NCBI GenBank assembly: GCA_029990175.1
Contig: JARKIP010000022.1
Location: forward strand, 20,620,001 to 20,684,000
Source of the DNA: Petunia secreta
Lineage: Eukaryota > Streptophyta > Magnoliopsida > Solanales > Solanaceae
Length of the DNA stretch: 64,000 nucleotides
Direction of reading: 5' to 3'
Positions 21,930 to 34,920 of the stretch are shown piece by piece. The translations under genes were made by a program, and so were the position numbers. Within the stretch, counting starts at the first letter, position 1. Each line of letters opens with the position of its first letter. The notes under the pieces are model-generated. The model saw only the letters and a list, made by a program, of their open reading frames with translations, made no database searches and was not told where the DNA came from.

Positions 21930-24877
21930 GATTGTGAAATATCAAATGCTTTATTCTCTTTTAAACCTCATAAAGCCCCAGGCCCGGATGGCTTGCATCC
22001 TATTTTTTTTCAGTCAAATTGGCACATTGTTGGATCTTCAGTGAATGACATTTGTCATGAAATTTTTCGTACCAGTGTTATACCTGCATATCTTAATACA
22101 ACATATCTTTGCCTTGTCCCAAAGGTGGAAAATGCTGTCAATCTGAAAATTTTTAGACCTATAGGTTTATGTAATACGATTTATAAAGTTGTAACCAAAA
22201 TTATTACTAATCTTTTAAAGCATCACCTAGATAATATTATAAGTCCATGTCAAGCAAGTTTTATGAAAAATAAGAGCTTCAGACAATGCTATTATCATTC
22301 AAGAGATAATTCACAAGTTTAATAGAATGAAAGGTGCTAAGAGTGAAATGATAATCAAAATTGACTTAGAGAAAGCTTTTGATAGAATTGAATGGCCCTT
22401 CATTCGTACTATGTTAGCTTTTTTCAAATTTCCTCCAAAGATTTCAAAATTGATATTATCTTGTATTACTACATCCTCAATATCTGTCCTTGTTAATGGA
22501 TGTAAAACAGAATTCTTCTCACCTTCGAGGGGAATTAGACAAGGTGATCCTTTATCTCCTTATATTTTTATTCTCTGTTTGGAGCTTTTGTCTATATATG
22601 TTAATCAGCAAACTGAAGAAAATCTATGGGATCCTATAAAACTATCATCTAATGGGCCTGAATTGTCCCATATTTTCTTTGCTGATGCTATCACCTTTGT
22701 TGCGAGAGCAAATGTTAAATCTGCTCATGCTATCAAGGATACACTAGATTTATTTTGTCAAATGTCGGGAGAAAAAGTGAATAATGGAAAATCTAAAATT
22801 ATTTTTTCAAACAACATTGACCCTTCTTTGGCTATTCACCTTGCTGATATTTTACAAATCAAGAAAGGAAATCACTTTGGCAAATACTTAGGGTTTCCTA
22901 TTCTTAATCGAATGCCAAAACATAGTGATTACCAGTTTGTTATAGATAATCTTCATTCTAGACTGGCTAGTTGGAAAACAAACCTCATTAACTTAGCAGG
23001 AAGGGCAACTCTAGTTAAGACTACCTTAAATACTATTCCAAACTATATCATGCAATTTCATTCCCTGCCTATTAAAACTCTAAATTTAATAGATAAAATT
23101 CAAAGAGACTTCTTATGGGGATCTAGTATACATAGGAAAAAGATCCACCTCTTATCATAGGACACTGTGACAAAACCTAAACATCTAGGTGGTCTTTCTA
23201 TTACCAAAGCCAGGACTAAGAATACTGCTTCCCTAGTAAGCCTGGCATGGAGACTTCTCTCAAATCCTAGTAAACTTTGGGCAAAAGTTATTTGTAATAA
23301 ATATTTTAAGAAATCATATTCTAACTTTGACTCTTTTGTTTGGAAAGGTATTAGGAAGTCTATCCCAATTTGTCTTGATAACACCAAGTGGGAAATTGGA
23401 AATGGCAGAAATGTTTCCTTGTGGGATCACAAATGGCTACATAATAGAGCTACTCTTAGAAGTTTGATTCATGGCCCTTTGACAAAGGAGGATCATCTTA
23501 AAACAGTGTGCAATATTGTCACTAATAACTCTTGGGATTTATCTCAAGTTGGTTTTATCTTTCCAGCTTTCATTAAAGATAAAATCAATCAGGCCACTCC
23601 TCCTTTATGTCCTGATACTATAGACCACCCTATCTGGGGTCTTACAACAAATGGCTCTTTTACTCAGAACTCCCTTTATGCAAAGCTAGATCACCATATA
23701 GGCAGCAATGAGGATTTTATGTGGCTCTGGAAAATTGATGTCCCTAACAAGATAAGATTCTTTATCTGACAATGTCAATATGATAGACTTCCTACTAGGT
23801 ACTATCTCAATAAGATAGGAATCAATATAAATCCTATGTGTCCCATTTGTAAAAACGTAACTGAAACTGCCCAACATATATTCATTGATTGTATCATTGC
23901 AAGGCAGTTTTGGAGGGATGGTTCTATCAGTCATCATATAGATCAAGATAGACATTGGCTCTTTAGTGTTACAAGATCTTCTAGTCATCCTACCAGTAAT
24001 CTCTACTGTTGGGAGGAGCTTTTATTTTTTTCCTTATGGAACCTATGGGTTAATAGAAACCATAACAATGTAAACAATATGTCCTCTCCTTTGGTTTTCA
24101 ACGAAGTTCATAATAAAACCCTAGAATTTAAGCTCTTAACCTCAGTCAACTCTAGAAAGAATATTATTAAGGATATAAGAGTCTCATGGTACCCTCCTCG
24201 ACATGATACAATAAAGCTCAATATTGATGGCTCCTTTAAATATGATGATCAATCTGCTAGCATAGGAGGAGTGTTTAGAAATTTTAAGGCCCAGTGGATT
24301 CTAGGTTATCATAAAGAGGTCCATGCTTTCAATTACATTCATGTTGAACTTCTAAGCCTACATGAAGGTTTACTACTAGCTGTTGATCAAAAATTCAGTC
24401 CCCTAGAGATTGAAACTGACTCAACAGAGGTAATTTCGTTATTGCAAAATCCATCACCTACTTATGCTTCTATTGTACATGTATGCAGGTTGTTAATGCA
24501 CAAGCTGGAAATGCCGCAAATCCGGCATAATTTTCGTCAAGGAAATAGAGTGGCTCACCTCCTGGCAAAAGGAGCTCCCTCAAGGTCCAAATCTTTTGAC
24601 ACCATCCATTACGCAAGGCCTCCTGATTTTGTGAACAAAGCTCTAAGGAAGGACCAGGAAGGCACTACTTTTGTGAAAAAAAACTTGGGATAGCAATTGT
24701 TTGTTATTATCTAAGTTAGGAAACTTAAATGCATTACATGCTATTCCTATGTTTTCTATGAACTCTACTGCTCAAACGATTGATTCCAATGGAATCCGTA
24801 TGAGCATACTATGTAATCCTCCTTAAAGTATTTATAAATATCGTGTTCTTACCCAAAAAAAAAAAAAAAAAAAAAAA
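21930..24877 (+). mobile_element. 5'-truncated L1-type LINE
   Basis: ORF2 begins inside the RT domain (KPHKAPGPDGLHPIFFQ) and continues RPIGLCNTIYKVVTKI, RGIRQGDPLSPYIFILC, then a zinc-finger region (CPICKNVTETAQHIFIDC, near 23840) and a plant RNase H-like domain (LNIDGSFKYDDQSASIGG, near 24210). A 23-A tail (24855-24877) ends it. Frames break near 22323, a TAG lies at 23158 and a TGA at 23767. The RT metal-binding motif reads FFADA instead of FADD, so RT would be dead even without the stops. I did not find a target duplication. Confidence 0.9.
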
Positions 24878-25085
24878 GTTTCCCTGAGTAATAATGTGAT
24901 TAGAAAGTTATGTAAAGATAATTAGAAGAAGATAGTGTTGTTGGAGAGAGAGAGAGGAGACGTGTGTGAAGCTTACAAGGAGAGGGTCAAAGCAGGAGAA
25001 TCAAAAGTACAATAATGATAGTAGAACAACCTCAGCTGCTCCTAGTACTGAAACTGAACCCACCTGAAAGAAGAAGCCATTTTAA
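24878..25085 (+). promoter_or_regulatory. PHYE 5' leader and proximal promoter remnant
   Basis: Only about 208 bp separate the LINE poly(A) from the PHYE ATG. It includes a GA-repeat (GAGAGAGAGAGGAGA, about 24948-24962) common in plant 5' leaders. No clear TATA box is seen, so distal promoter sequence must lie beyond or within the LINE. Confidence 0.5.
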
Positions 25086-27594
25086 ATGGATTTGCAGCAG
25101 ATCACTAAAAGCAGAACAAGAAAAGATTCTTCTTCAGGCGCTAGTAACATGAATTTCACTATGGCTCAGTACAATGCTGATGCTAAGCTGATGGCTGAGT
25201 TTGAGCTTTCTGCTGTCTCTGGTAAGTCCTTTGATTATTCCAAATCATCATCAGCAGCTCCACCAAATTCTAATTCTAATGCTAATGCACAAGAAATCTC
25301 TTGTTATCTTTCAAGAATTCAAAGAGGTGGTCTTGTCCAGCCTTTTGGTTGTATGCTTGCTATTCAAGAACCCACCTTTAATGTAATTGGCTACAGCGAA
25401 AATTGCTTTCATATGTTGGGTGTTAACAAGATTGTTGATTCTTTGATTGGAGTTGATGCAAGAACCCTTTTCACCCCTTCTTCTGGGGCTTCATTAGCTA
25501 AAGCCATGACTACTTCTTACAGGGAAATCTCTTTGTTGAATCCTATATGGGTTCATTCTAGGACTACCCATAAGCCTTTCTATGCTATCCTTCACAGGAT
25601 TGATGTTGGTATTGTCATTGATTTAGAACCTGCTAATTCTAGTGATCCTGCATTGCTCCTTGCCGGGGCTGTGCAGTCTCAGAAGCTGGCTGTCCGGTCG
25701 ATATCTAGGTTGCAGTCGCTCCCTGGTGGAGATATCGGGGTGCTCTGTGATACTGTGGTGGAAGATGTGCAGAAACTGACTGGGTATGATAGGGTCATGG
25801 TTTATAAGTTCCATGAGGATAATCATGGTGAAGTTGTGTCCGAGATTAGGAGATCGGACTTGGAACCTTATTTGGGTTTGCATTATCCGGCAACGGATAT
25901 CCCACAAGCTGCACGCTTCTTGTTCAAACAGAACAGAGTTAGGATGATATGTGATTGCAATGCACAGCCTGTTCAGATTGTTCAAAGTGAAGAACTAATG
26001 CAGCCTCTCTGCTTGGTGAATTCGACTCTTAGATCACCTCATGGCTGCCATACCCAGTATATGGCCAACATGGGATCTATTTCGTCGTTGGTGATGTCAG
26101 TTGTTATCAATAGCAGTGATTCGATGAAGCTCTGGGGTTTGGTTGTTTGTCATCACTCTTCTCCCCGATATGTGCCTTTTCCACTTCGGTATGCATGTGA
26201 ATTCTTCATGCAGGCATTTGGCCTGCAGCTTTATATGGAGCTCCAATTGGCATCTCGGTTGGCAGAGAAGAAAACTCTGCAAATGCAGACCTTACTATGT
26301 GACATGCTTCTTCGAGATGCTCCATTTGGCATTGTGACACAATCCCCTAGTATTATAGATCTTGTGAAGTGTGATGGAGCTGCACTTTATTATGGTGGAA
26401 GTTGTTGGTTGCTTGGGGTGACACCAACTGAAGCACAAGTTAAAGACATTGCTGAGTGGTTACTACGTACTCATGAGGACTTCACTGGTTTAAGTACAGA
26501 CAGTCTAGCAGCTGCTGGTTATCCTGGTGCAACTTCACTGGGAGATGCAGTTTGTGGTGTGGCTACAGCAAGAATTACTTCCAAGGATTTCCTATTCTGG
26601 TTCAGGTCTCATACAGCAAAGGAAGTCAAGTGGGGAGGAGCTAAGCACCATCCAGATGACAAAGATGATGGAGGAAAAATGCACCCGCGATCTTCATTTA
26701 ATGCCTTTCTTGAAGTGGTTAAAAGCAGAAGTATGCCTTGGGAGGTTCCGGAGATTAATGCCATTCATTCTCTACAAATCATAATGAGAGAATCAGTTCA
26801 AGATATGGAGAACAATACTCTAAAAACTATGACCTCTTCTCAACAGAATGATGCTGATGGGCCTAGCATGGTTGAACTTAGTTCTGTGGCCATGGAAATG
26901 GTTAGAGTGATTGAGACAGCCACTGCTCCAATATTTGGAGTTAATCCATCTGGCTTAATAAATGGATGGAATGCGAAGATTGCTAACTTGACAGGGTTGC
27001 ATGCTAGTGAAGCTATAGGAAAGTCTCTCATTTATGATATTGCTCATGAAGATTCACATGGAACTGTTGAAAAAGTTTTACATAGAGCTCTATTTGGTAA
27101 TTCTTTTTTAGCCTCAGTAGTTATCATTATATTTTAGAAACATGCTTTACATCAGATGGCTTTATAATTCTACTTTTGTGTTCATTGCATTATTTTATCT
27201 TCATTCTTTATGCATTGCAGTCTATACTTGATGGCGTAACTTCTTAGATTTGAGATTCTTGCCTAAGAGTGTGAATTCAAATTCGGTTCACTATGTAATT
27301 GATAGATGTCTACATTTACTGAATTGGCTTGTCATCTTTGCTTGTTACAGTATATGCATAGTTACTTGCATACTCTGCATTTGAGGAAATTGTATGCTTT
27401 AAGCAATGACTAATCAGTCATCTCCACTGCATAATGAAACTCAGATTATCCTTCCAATGCACCCTTTTAGTTGTAACGGACTTGTTTTCTCTTCCAGGTA
27501 ATTCAGTAGTGACTGCAGACTAGAGTGTGCATAACACACAAGCTTTCCCTCACATTCCTCAGTGCTTGTTCTCATTCCCTCTCCCTCCCTCCCT

Positions 27595-27659
<65 letters not shown>

Positions 27660-30232
27660 TAACTTTGTGATAACTTCTGATTCAGGTGAGGAGGACAAAA
27701 ATGTGGAAATAAAATTACGAAGGTTTGGGAAAGATCAACCAAATTCAGTTATCTACCTTGTAATCAATGCCTGCACTAGCAGGGACCACAAAAATGATGT
27801 TGTTGGTGTGTGTTTTGTGGGTCAAGATGTCACTCCTGAGAAAGCTGTCATGGATAAATTCATTCAGCTGCAAGGAGATTATGAGGCTATTGTACAAAGT
27901 CTTAATCCACTTATTCCACCAATATTTGCTTCTGATGAAAATGCTTGCTGTTCGGAGTGGAATGCAGCAATGGAAAGGTTGAGTGGTTGGGCAAAATATG
28001 AGATCCTGGGAAAGACCCTTCCTGGTGAAGTTTTTGGTGGTCTTTGTCGTCTTAGGGGTCAAGATGTCCTTACCAAATTTATGATTCTTTTCTACCAAGC
28101 AATTAGTGGCCGTGACACCAAAAAGCTTCCATTTGGCTTTTTTAATAGGAAAGGGGAGTTCGTGGAAGTGTTCCTAACTGCAAACAAGAGAACTGATGAA
28201 CATGGGAATATAATTGGGTGCTTCTGCTTCTTGCAGTCTACCCTGGTTGACTCAGACACATCTGATGAGAGAAAAGACAATAAAGAATCACTTACGAAAC
28301 TTAAAGAATTTGCTTACATCCGACAGCAGATGAAAAATCCATTGAGTGGGATCCAGTTTACCCATAAACTCCTTGAAGCAACCTGTGTTTCAGATAACCA
28401 GAAACAGCTTCTGGAGACAAGTGAAGCCTGTGAGAAACAGATACTATCTGTTATTGAAAACATGGACTTTGGAGGTATAGAGGACGGGTAATGCTTCTTT
28501 TATATCACCCTGATTAAAATAATTCTATCTCCTTTATATTTTCTTATGTTCTACTCAATTGATTGTCACTTTATGATAGAGGAATCGCATGTATGATTTC
28601 TGAGAACCATTTTTTTCTCGAGACATTCTGAATGGGTTGTTCATCTGGTGATTACAGAGTTACCTCTTCTCTTTTCCAACTATCTTCACCAACTCTTTCC
28701 TTATCATAGTTAGCGTAGATTCAACTATAAATAATTCCCTTCAAGTTTAGTAGGCTCAGAACCTCCTTTTCCTATTTGTTTGGCCTCCTAGTTATGATTC
28801 TTTTGTTGGTGAGCTATATTTGGACACCGCAACCCAATCTTGCGAATCTGGTACTCATTATCTGTTAATGGGCAAATGTAGTGAAAGTTTACTGGAAACA
28901 GCTTTCCAAAGGAGTGCAATATGTGTAAAGGAGCCCCAAGAGGAAAAGAGATGAAAGTACCCAGAAGAAGGATAACCCATTAAAAGTTGATATTCTTCTA
29001 AAAGCTTCTGTAACAACTCTTTGTATTTGCCAATGCAACAAAAGGTCACCACATATATCTATGTTAATACTTTCTTCTTGGCTTCTTTCTTTTATTTCCC
29101 TGTGGCTTTCCTGTGTTGGTAATTTTCCAGTTTCTTCGTGCCCTTATGGCTTACTTCAGACATCATCAAATAGGATTTTAAGCATGTGACAACTATCATG
29201 CTACTTGCTGGTTTAAAAGGTTCTTTCTTTCTCCTGTTCTAGCAGAAAAGTGGAGCTAAATATGGAGGGATTCGTTCTAGGAAATGTTGTGGATGCTATT
29301 GTGAGTCAAGTAATGATTTTTCTGAAAGAAAAAAACTTACAGCTGCTGCATGATATCCCTGACCAGATCAAAACTCTTCCTCTATATGGTGATCAAATCA
29401 AGCTTCAGCTTATTCTGTCAGATTTCTTGCTTAGTGTAGTGCATCATGCCCCTTCCCCGGATTGTTGGGTGGAAATCAAGGTGGTAGCTGGTTTGAAACT
29501 GATACAAGATGGACATGAATTTATCCATCTCCAGTTCAGGTAACTTGAGAGCTTATCCTTTGATGGTTTATTACACAAGGACATGAACTTACTCATTTTA
29601 TTCGGTGTCTGTCCTTTCATCAATGTGTAATTTTTGATCCACAAAAGTGCTTCACAAGGTTTAATCTTACAAAAGTGGAAATCCTACTGTGCTTTATTCA
29701 CTTATCTGAATTTGTTTTCGTTCTCAAATACTCACTTTGAATCTCTCAAGTGAGAAGAAGAAAAACAGGGAAGAACTATCTCAGTTGTCTTCTTTTCTCA
29801 AAAAAAAAAAGGGAACCTATCTCAGTTGTCTTCCTTTGCAATTGAAAACATCTTGGTCATAATCTTCAACCACCTTGAAGAACTTTTATACTCTCCCCTT
29901 CCCCTGAGTGACAACTCCTTTCCATCTTTACAGTAACTTTACATACATGTTGTAATGTAAAATTAACACTCTTTTGATTCTCTAGAATGACTCACCCTGG
30001 CCAAGGACTACCTGCTGCTCTAATCGAAGACATGTCTGGAGGAAGAGATAGAGAGACAACACAAGAAGGAATTGCACTAAATTTTTCCCAGAAACTTGTC
30101 AATCTGATGAATGGACACGTCCGCTATGTCAGAGAGAAAAATAAATGTTATTTCCTAATAGACCTGGAACTCAGAACATGGAAACCTGGACATGGTCCAA
30201 ATTTGGATGGAACTCAAAACATGGAAATGTAG
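25086..30232 (+). CDS. PHYE: phytochrome E (join 25086-27096, 27686-28487, 29246-29539, 29986-30232)
   Basis: Red/far-red photoreceptor apoprotein. It binds phytochromobilin in the cytosol and moves to the nucleus in light. Splicing the four exons gives about 1117 codons, the usual PHYE size. Domains: N-terminal PAS (about 60-175), GAF (about 215-390) with the bilin Cys near 321 in SPHGCHTQYMANMGS, PHY (about 400-580), PAS-A from about 605, PAS-B from about 745, histidine-kinase-like region from about 878 and ATPase-like domain from about 980. All introns are GT..AG. The E assignment rests on the N-terminus (NMNFTMAQYNADAKLMAEF), the short leader before PAS, and PHYE-like exon 2-4 wording. 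Intron 1 holds a long CT repeat. Intron 2 ends in a tandem AGCAG acceptor. The stop at 30230-30232 follows a local tandem duplication that probably changed the last residues. Transposons lie close on both sides. I see no frameshift or stop in the exons. Confidence 0.95.
27573..27655. repeat. CCCT/CT microsatellite in PHYE intron 1
   Basis: CCCTCCCTCCCTCC runs into about 27 CT units, ending 30 nt before the exon 2 acceptor. It would act as an overlong polypyrimidine tract and is likely length-polymorphic. Confidence 0.95.
29241..29245 (+). other. NAGNAG tandem splice acceptor, PHYE exon 3
   Basis: TCTAGCAG offers acceptors after 29242 and after 29245. The downstream site gives GG-A AAA GTG; the upstream one gives GG-C AGA AAA GTG and adds one Arg. 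Both stay in frame. Confidence 0.6.
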
Positions 30233-30255
30233 ACAACATGGTCCAAATTTGGATG
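30166..30255 (+). repeat. 43/47-bp tandem duplication at the PHYE 3' end
   Basis: GGAACTCAGAACATGGAAAC.. (30166-30208) is repeated at 30209-30255 with small changes. The stop codon falls inside the second copy, because ACCTGG became ATGTAG. Confidence 0.85.
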
Positions 30256-30271
30256 AACGTAGATTGTCCCA

Positions 30272-30690
30272 GAAGTAGAGGTAGACCGAAGAAGAATTGG
30301 GCTGAGCTGATCCGGCAGGACATGACCCAAATTCAGATCACCGAGGACATGACCTTAGATAGGGGAGCATGGATGTTGAAGATTAGGGTAGAAGGTTAGG
30401 TGTAGTCGAGTGCTTGTTCTCTTCTTTGGTGTAGTATTACATGTATAGAGCCGATTTCCATCTTTGTTTGTACTGTTATATTTACTGATGTTTTATGTTT
30501 ATTTTGTATATACGTTAGTTGTATCTTTCTTTCTGACGCTGTGTTGTTGTCTTGATTTTTAGATTTGTCTAAAATATTTTTATTTTTTCTAGTCGAGGGT
30601 CTATCGGAAACAGCCTCTCCACTTTGGTTGGGGGTAAGGTCTGCGTACATCTCACCCTTCCCAGACCCCACTTGTGGGATAAATTGGGTA

Positions 30691-30723
<33 letters not shown>

Positions 30724-30724
30724 A
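30272..30724 (+). mobile_element. 5'-truncated RTE-type LINE with (TTG)n tail
   Basis: A perfect 13-bp duplication GTAGATTGTCCCA (30259-30271 and 30725-30737) flanks it. The first part reads RGRPKKNWAELIRQDMTQ and RGAWMLKIRVEG, the known C-terminal tail of nightshade RTE-like LINE ORFs. The 3' end is the shared SINE/LINE tail: GGTAAGGTCTGCGTACATCT, CCCCACTTGTGGG, then about nine TTG units. It sits in the PHYE 3'UTR, about 40 bp after the stop. Confidence 0.9.
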
Positions 30725-30737
30725 GTAGATTGTCCCA

Positions 30738-30961
30738 AATTATATCTCATGGTACCTTTAACTCTCATCTGCAGCTCAGGTAAATCTCTTCTTTTTTATC
30801 AGTTTACCATAGCAAGTGTCAATATTTTATGTCCCTGCATTTCAGTTAAATAAAATGGTAATGCTGTATATTATATGTTCCTTCTCAGTGGAGGCTCCAA
30901 AATCATTGATGTTTAGCTTAATAGAAAGTGTGTTGATATCCAAGAATTGAATAAATAAATC
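30738..30961. other. PHYE 3' flank
   Basis: AT-rich continuation of the pre-insertion 3' region, with no gene. Confidence 0.5.
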
Positions 30962-31275
30962 TGTTGTAAAACTAATAGTAAAGTAGTGCAAGAACAAGAC
31001 AAAATATATGAGAGGAGAAGGAAGAACTTGTATTATTCTCAAAGTGTTTCAAGTGTGTCTTCCATAGAGCCAAACGTGCTCTATTTATAGAATACAAATA
31101 CATAGGTTACAAATCAACCCAAAGGTTTACAAGAATTAAGTAGTGACTTAATAAGGAATTAGTGGTCACTTAGTGGGGAGGAATTAAGTAGGAGAAAGTG
31201 GGGTAGTAAATCATAGGTTACAATTGAGTAAATAGTGAGTAGTGGTCATCCACACAAATAAATGAATTTATAACA
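30962..31275 (-). repeat. 3' LTR of Copia element
   Basis: 314 bp, TGTTGTAAAAC..TTATAACA on the + strand. The only difference from its partner is A/C in the AGTAA(A/C)GTAG segment. Confidence 0.95.
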
Positions 31276-34200
31276 CTCCCCTTTGGATGACCATTTGGAA
31301 GGTAATGTGCCTCGTTAAAACCTTACTAGGAAAAACCCGGTGGAAAAAAGCCTAGTGAAAGAAAAAGAGTACACACATCCTGTAATATGCCTTTAGAGCT
31401 GCCTCATTAAAAACCTTACAAGTAAAATCCAAGTGGGATAAAACCTTGTTAAGGGAAAAAGAGTGCAGTGCGTACTTTACTCCCCCTGATGAAAACATCA
31501 CTCAATATCTTGGAGACGACACATTCCAATCTTGTAAATCAGCTTCTCAAATGTTGAGATTGGCAATGACTTAGTGGACAGATCCACCAAATTATCACTG
31601 GAGTGAATTCTTCAGCATTAACTTCATCATTCTTTTGAAGATCACGACTGAAAAGGAATCTTGTTGAATATTTGTTTCCTCAGTTGTATCTTCCTTTTAG
31701 CTGAACTATCCATGCAATATTTCATATAATATTACTGAGATCCTCGTCTTCAAAGAAATACCACATTGATGCTAAATATGTTGAGTCCTTGATCTCAGTC
31801 ACCAATATTGTCGTATAGCTTCAAGCATGGCTATTATCTCTTCATAAATTGAAGATGTAGCAGCAACAATTGATTTTATAAAATGCCACAATATAGGTAT
31901 TCTACCACAATAAATAAATACCAAGTTGATATCAGGCTTTGTGGATCAAGTAGATACCATATATTCTTCTGATGTCTTCGCATTGAGGAAGAACTGAATC
32001 TTACCAATAAGCTTATAACAAAAGTTATAACCAGTGGAGTATATTTGGTAAGATACTTCAACGCACCAATTGCATGAAAATATAATATTTCAATATCAAG
32101 AAGCTCGCATACGTAATTTTACCACATGTGGCCGGATTGTTTTAATCCGTATAAATATTTATGAAGCTTCATTGAATAGGTTTTCCGGGAACTTTTACAT
32201 GCTTCAAAGATTTTGAATCCATCAAGGATAAATATATTGTTACTCAATGAGCCATATAAAAGGCTGTTGCAACATTCATATGCATATCAAGTCCTTCATG
32301 CACTGCCAGACGTACAACATACCTGAAGGTAATTGCATCCACCAAAAGGAGAATATAGCTCCATATAATCAATGTCAGATCTTTGTGCCTCAAGTCGTAC
32401 TTTATATTTAACGACTTATTATTATCAATATTTTTGCACAAAAATATCTTTGTACACCACTGCTTTGCACCTTCAGGTGTTTGGACTATAGGTCCAAAAA
32501 CTTCACGTCACTCGAGTGAAACCAATTTTTGCTTGAATGCATTTTGCTATTTTTGGCCAATAATTTCATGTCTGTATTCCTAACAGACTTAAGCTCAAGA
32601 TCCTCATAATCATATAAATATTGAGCTTTATAATATATGTAAGATATCGTCGACGATAATTTCATATCTCGGTTCCCAATCCGACATAACATATTGAGAT
32701 CTCTTCACATTCATAAATTTTCAAGTACTTGAACCTCTCCTGATGAGGTTTTATGAAGTGTTATGTCGTGGGCTATTTTAGAGCCCTGCCTCCTTATTTG
32801 ACCATCATAATCATTTGCTCCTTTTCTTTTTCAAGAATTTATCTTTGGAACCGAATGGTCTACCACGCTTCAGGCATGCCTTAGACTCATTGACATAAAT
32901 AGATTGTCTCACCAGGACATTAGGAGCATTAGCAGCTGGAATATAATATTTTTCTTTGGGTCAGTAATGCGTCTGGCAGTGACTTGCATTTTATTTATTC
33001 CTCAGCTGCATTAATTTCTCCCCCTAATGTTAGCCGAACTAACATTCGTTCCCAACCTTATATGAGATCCATCTTTGTGCGTTGCGGTGGAGCAATTGAT
33101 AATATACCGCACATTATAATTATTAGATAGAAAATATTTGGTTCCTGACCCTGAACCAATTATGAGCGGGAATTCATTTTGTGGCATGTCGTGCACAAGT
33201 GCTGCATTATGGATATACCATACCTCATACCTGATATAGGTAACATTGTTCTCATATGCATAGTTTAGCAATTGGAGGCTTTCAATATATGAATCTGCTA
33301 AACTTGCTTGCCAACATTATCAAGATAACTTATCTTGATTGCATAATCTGGAAATATGCTCATAATAAAATTTATTTGAGCAAATACTTAACCTCGCAAG
33401 TACCATTGCGGGTTTGTAATAAAACGCACATGTGACCTTATCATAGATGCATCTATTTATAATAATTATATGGTCCACATGGCAGGTGAACGGGCTCATA
33501 TTCACCTTTTATACATTCCAGAAGTGCGGGGATCCTGATCCCAAATTTAGTTGGTCGAATAATTTATTTATCTTGAGAACAAACAGCACAAAAAGAATTC
33601 TTGAAGAATCTTGATTCTTCAGTATATACCCATGCGAATTCTCATTTATATACTTTGTGCATCATATTTGAACCGGGATGGTCAAACCGATCATACCAAC
33701 TTATAAATTTATTCATCTAGTAAATTAGAAGTTTACTATAGCATGGGCATTGGCATGCACATATAATTTTACCGCACTTATATTTTGAGTAGTATATACT
33801 TGAGGAAGAGGCGGGGAGCTTTTCAAGCACATATATCTCTCCCAACATTCTTGTAGTAATATAAAGATATTCATATCTTTCTATCAAATTTAGTCTCTTA
33901 GCCTTTTTAGCAAATGTATTTGAAACTTAACAAGTTTCTTTCGAGACATACTACAATAAATATTTTATCAATCTCATTCCTCCAGGTAGTAATATTTTGG
34001 CTCTTCCGGAGCATTCAAATAGCTTTGTACTACCCTATATTTTACTACACCAACCATATGGTAAATATCTCCTTTCAAGGAGAAAATCATATTATTTTTC
34101 TCATGGTAAAATCATCATAGGCAAGATCAATTTCTTGTTTCACTTGCTCTTATGTAATTCATAATAATACATAATTATGGTGTACGTTCTGTACGAGAGC

Positions 34201-34614
34201 AACGACCATTTATGCCACAATAAATAATAGAATTATTATAGTCGAACCTTTTCTAGAGGTGAATTGTGGTACTTTATCAACCATGCATGGGCACGTCCAT
34301 ATTCATCTTTCTCGAACCTCTTCTGGAGGCGAGTTTTGATATTTTATCACATATTGCCACATTCACTTCGGTGAATGGGTCTACATTCATAATATTTTTT
34401 ATGAATTGTCTCATTCACTGCAAGGAATGGACCATAATCATCTGGACTTGCCTCATGCTCATATGATACATTGAAAGCATTATTATATTTACCATTTGAA
34501 CGGTTACTTTTTGAGAACCCTTATTGTTCTCTTTTTATTTCACAATGATAACTATTTTTCCATCCCTTGCCACGTCCACATCCATGGTCTCTATCATGGT
34601 AATTATTTTATCGT

Positions 34615-34920
34615 TTTTTAGACATAAAATTATTTGCCTTCTTTCAGACATAAAATATTGTGTCTTCTTTCAGACATAAAGGCATTTTGCCTTCTTTCAA
34701 GCATATTATGTTGTGTCTTCTTTCAGACGTAATGATAATTTGCCTTCTTTTAGGCATATTATGTATTGCTACTACATTCACATCTGAGAATGGAGCATTA
34801 TGTTGTGCTTCCACATTCACCTTATGGAATGGAGCTTGTCTTGCTCCCACATTCATCTTAGGGAATGGAGCATATATTGCTCCCACATTTACCTCTATAA
34901 ATGGAGCCTATTTAGTAGAC
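34615..34920 (-). repeat. imperfect tandem repeats in Copia gag region
   Basis: Two adjoining arrays. One has units of about 30 nt built on CTTCTTTCAGACATAA (34630-34755). The other has units of about 36 nt built on CCACATTCA and GGAATGGAGC (34770-34915), which read APF-NV-A repeats on the - strand. Confidence 0.7.

Noticed and set aside
27562..27690. Upstream extension of PHYE exon 2 with Ser-Leu repeats
   Set aside because: It is the CT microsatellite in intron 1; the acceptor at 27685 restores the conserved PHYE frame.
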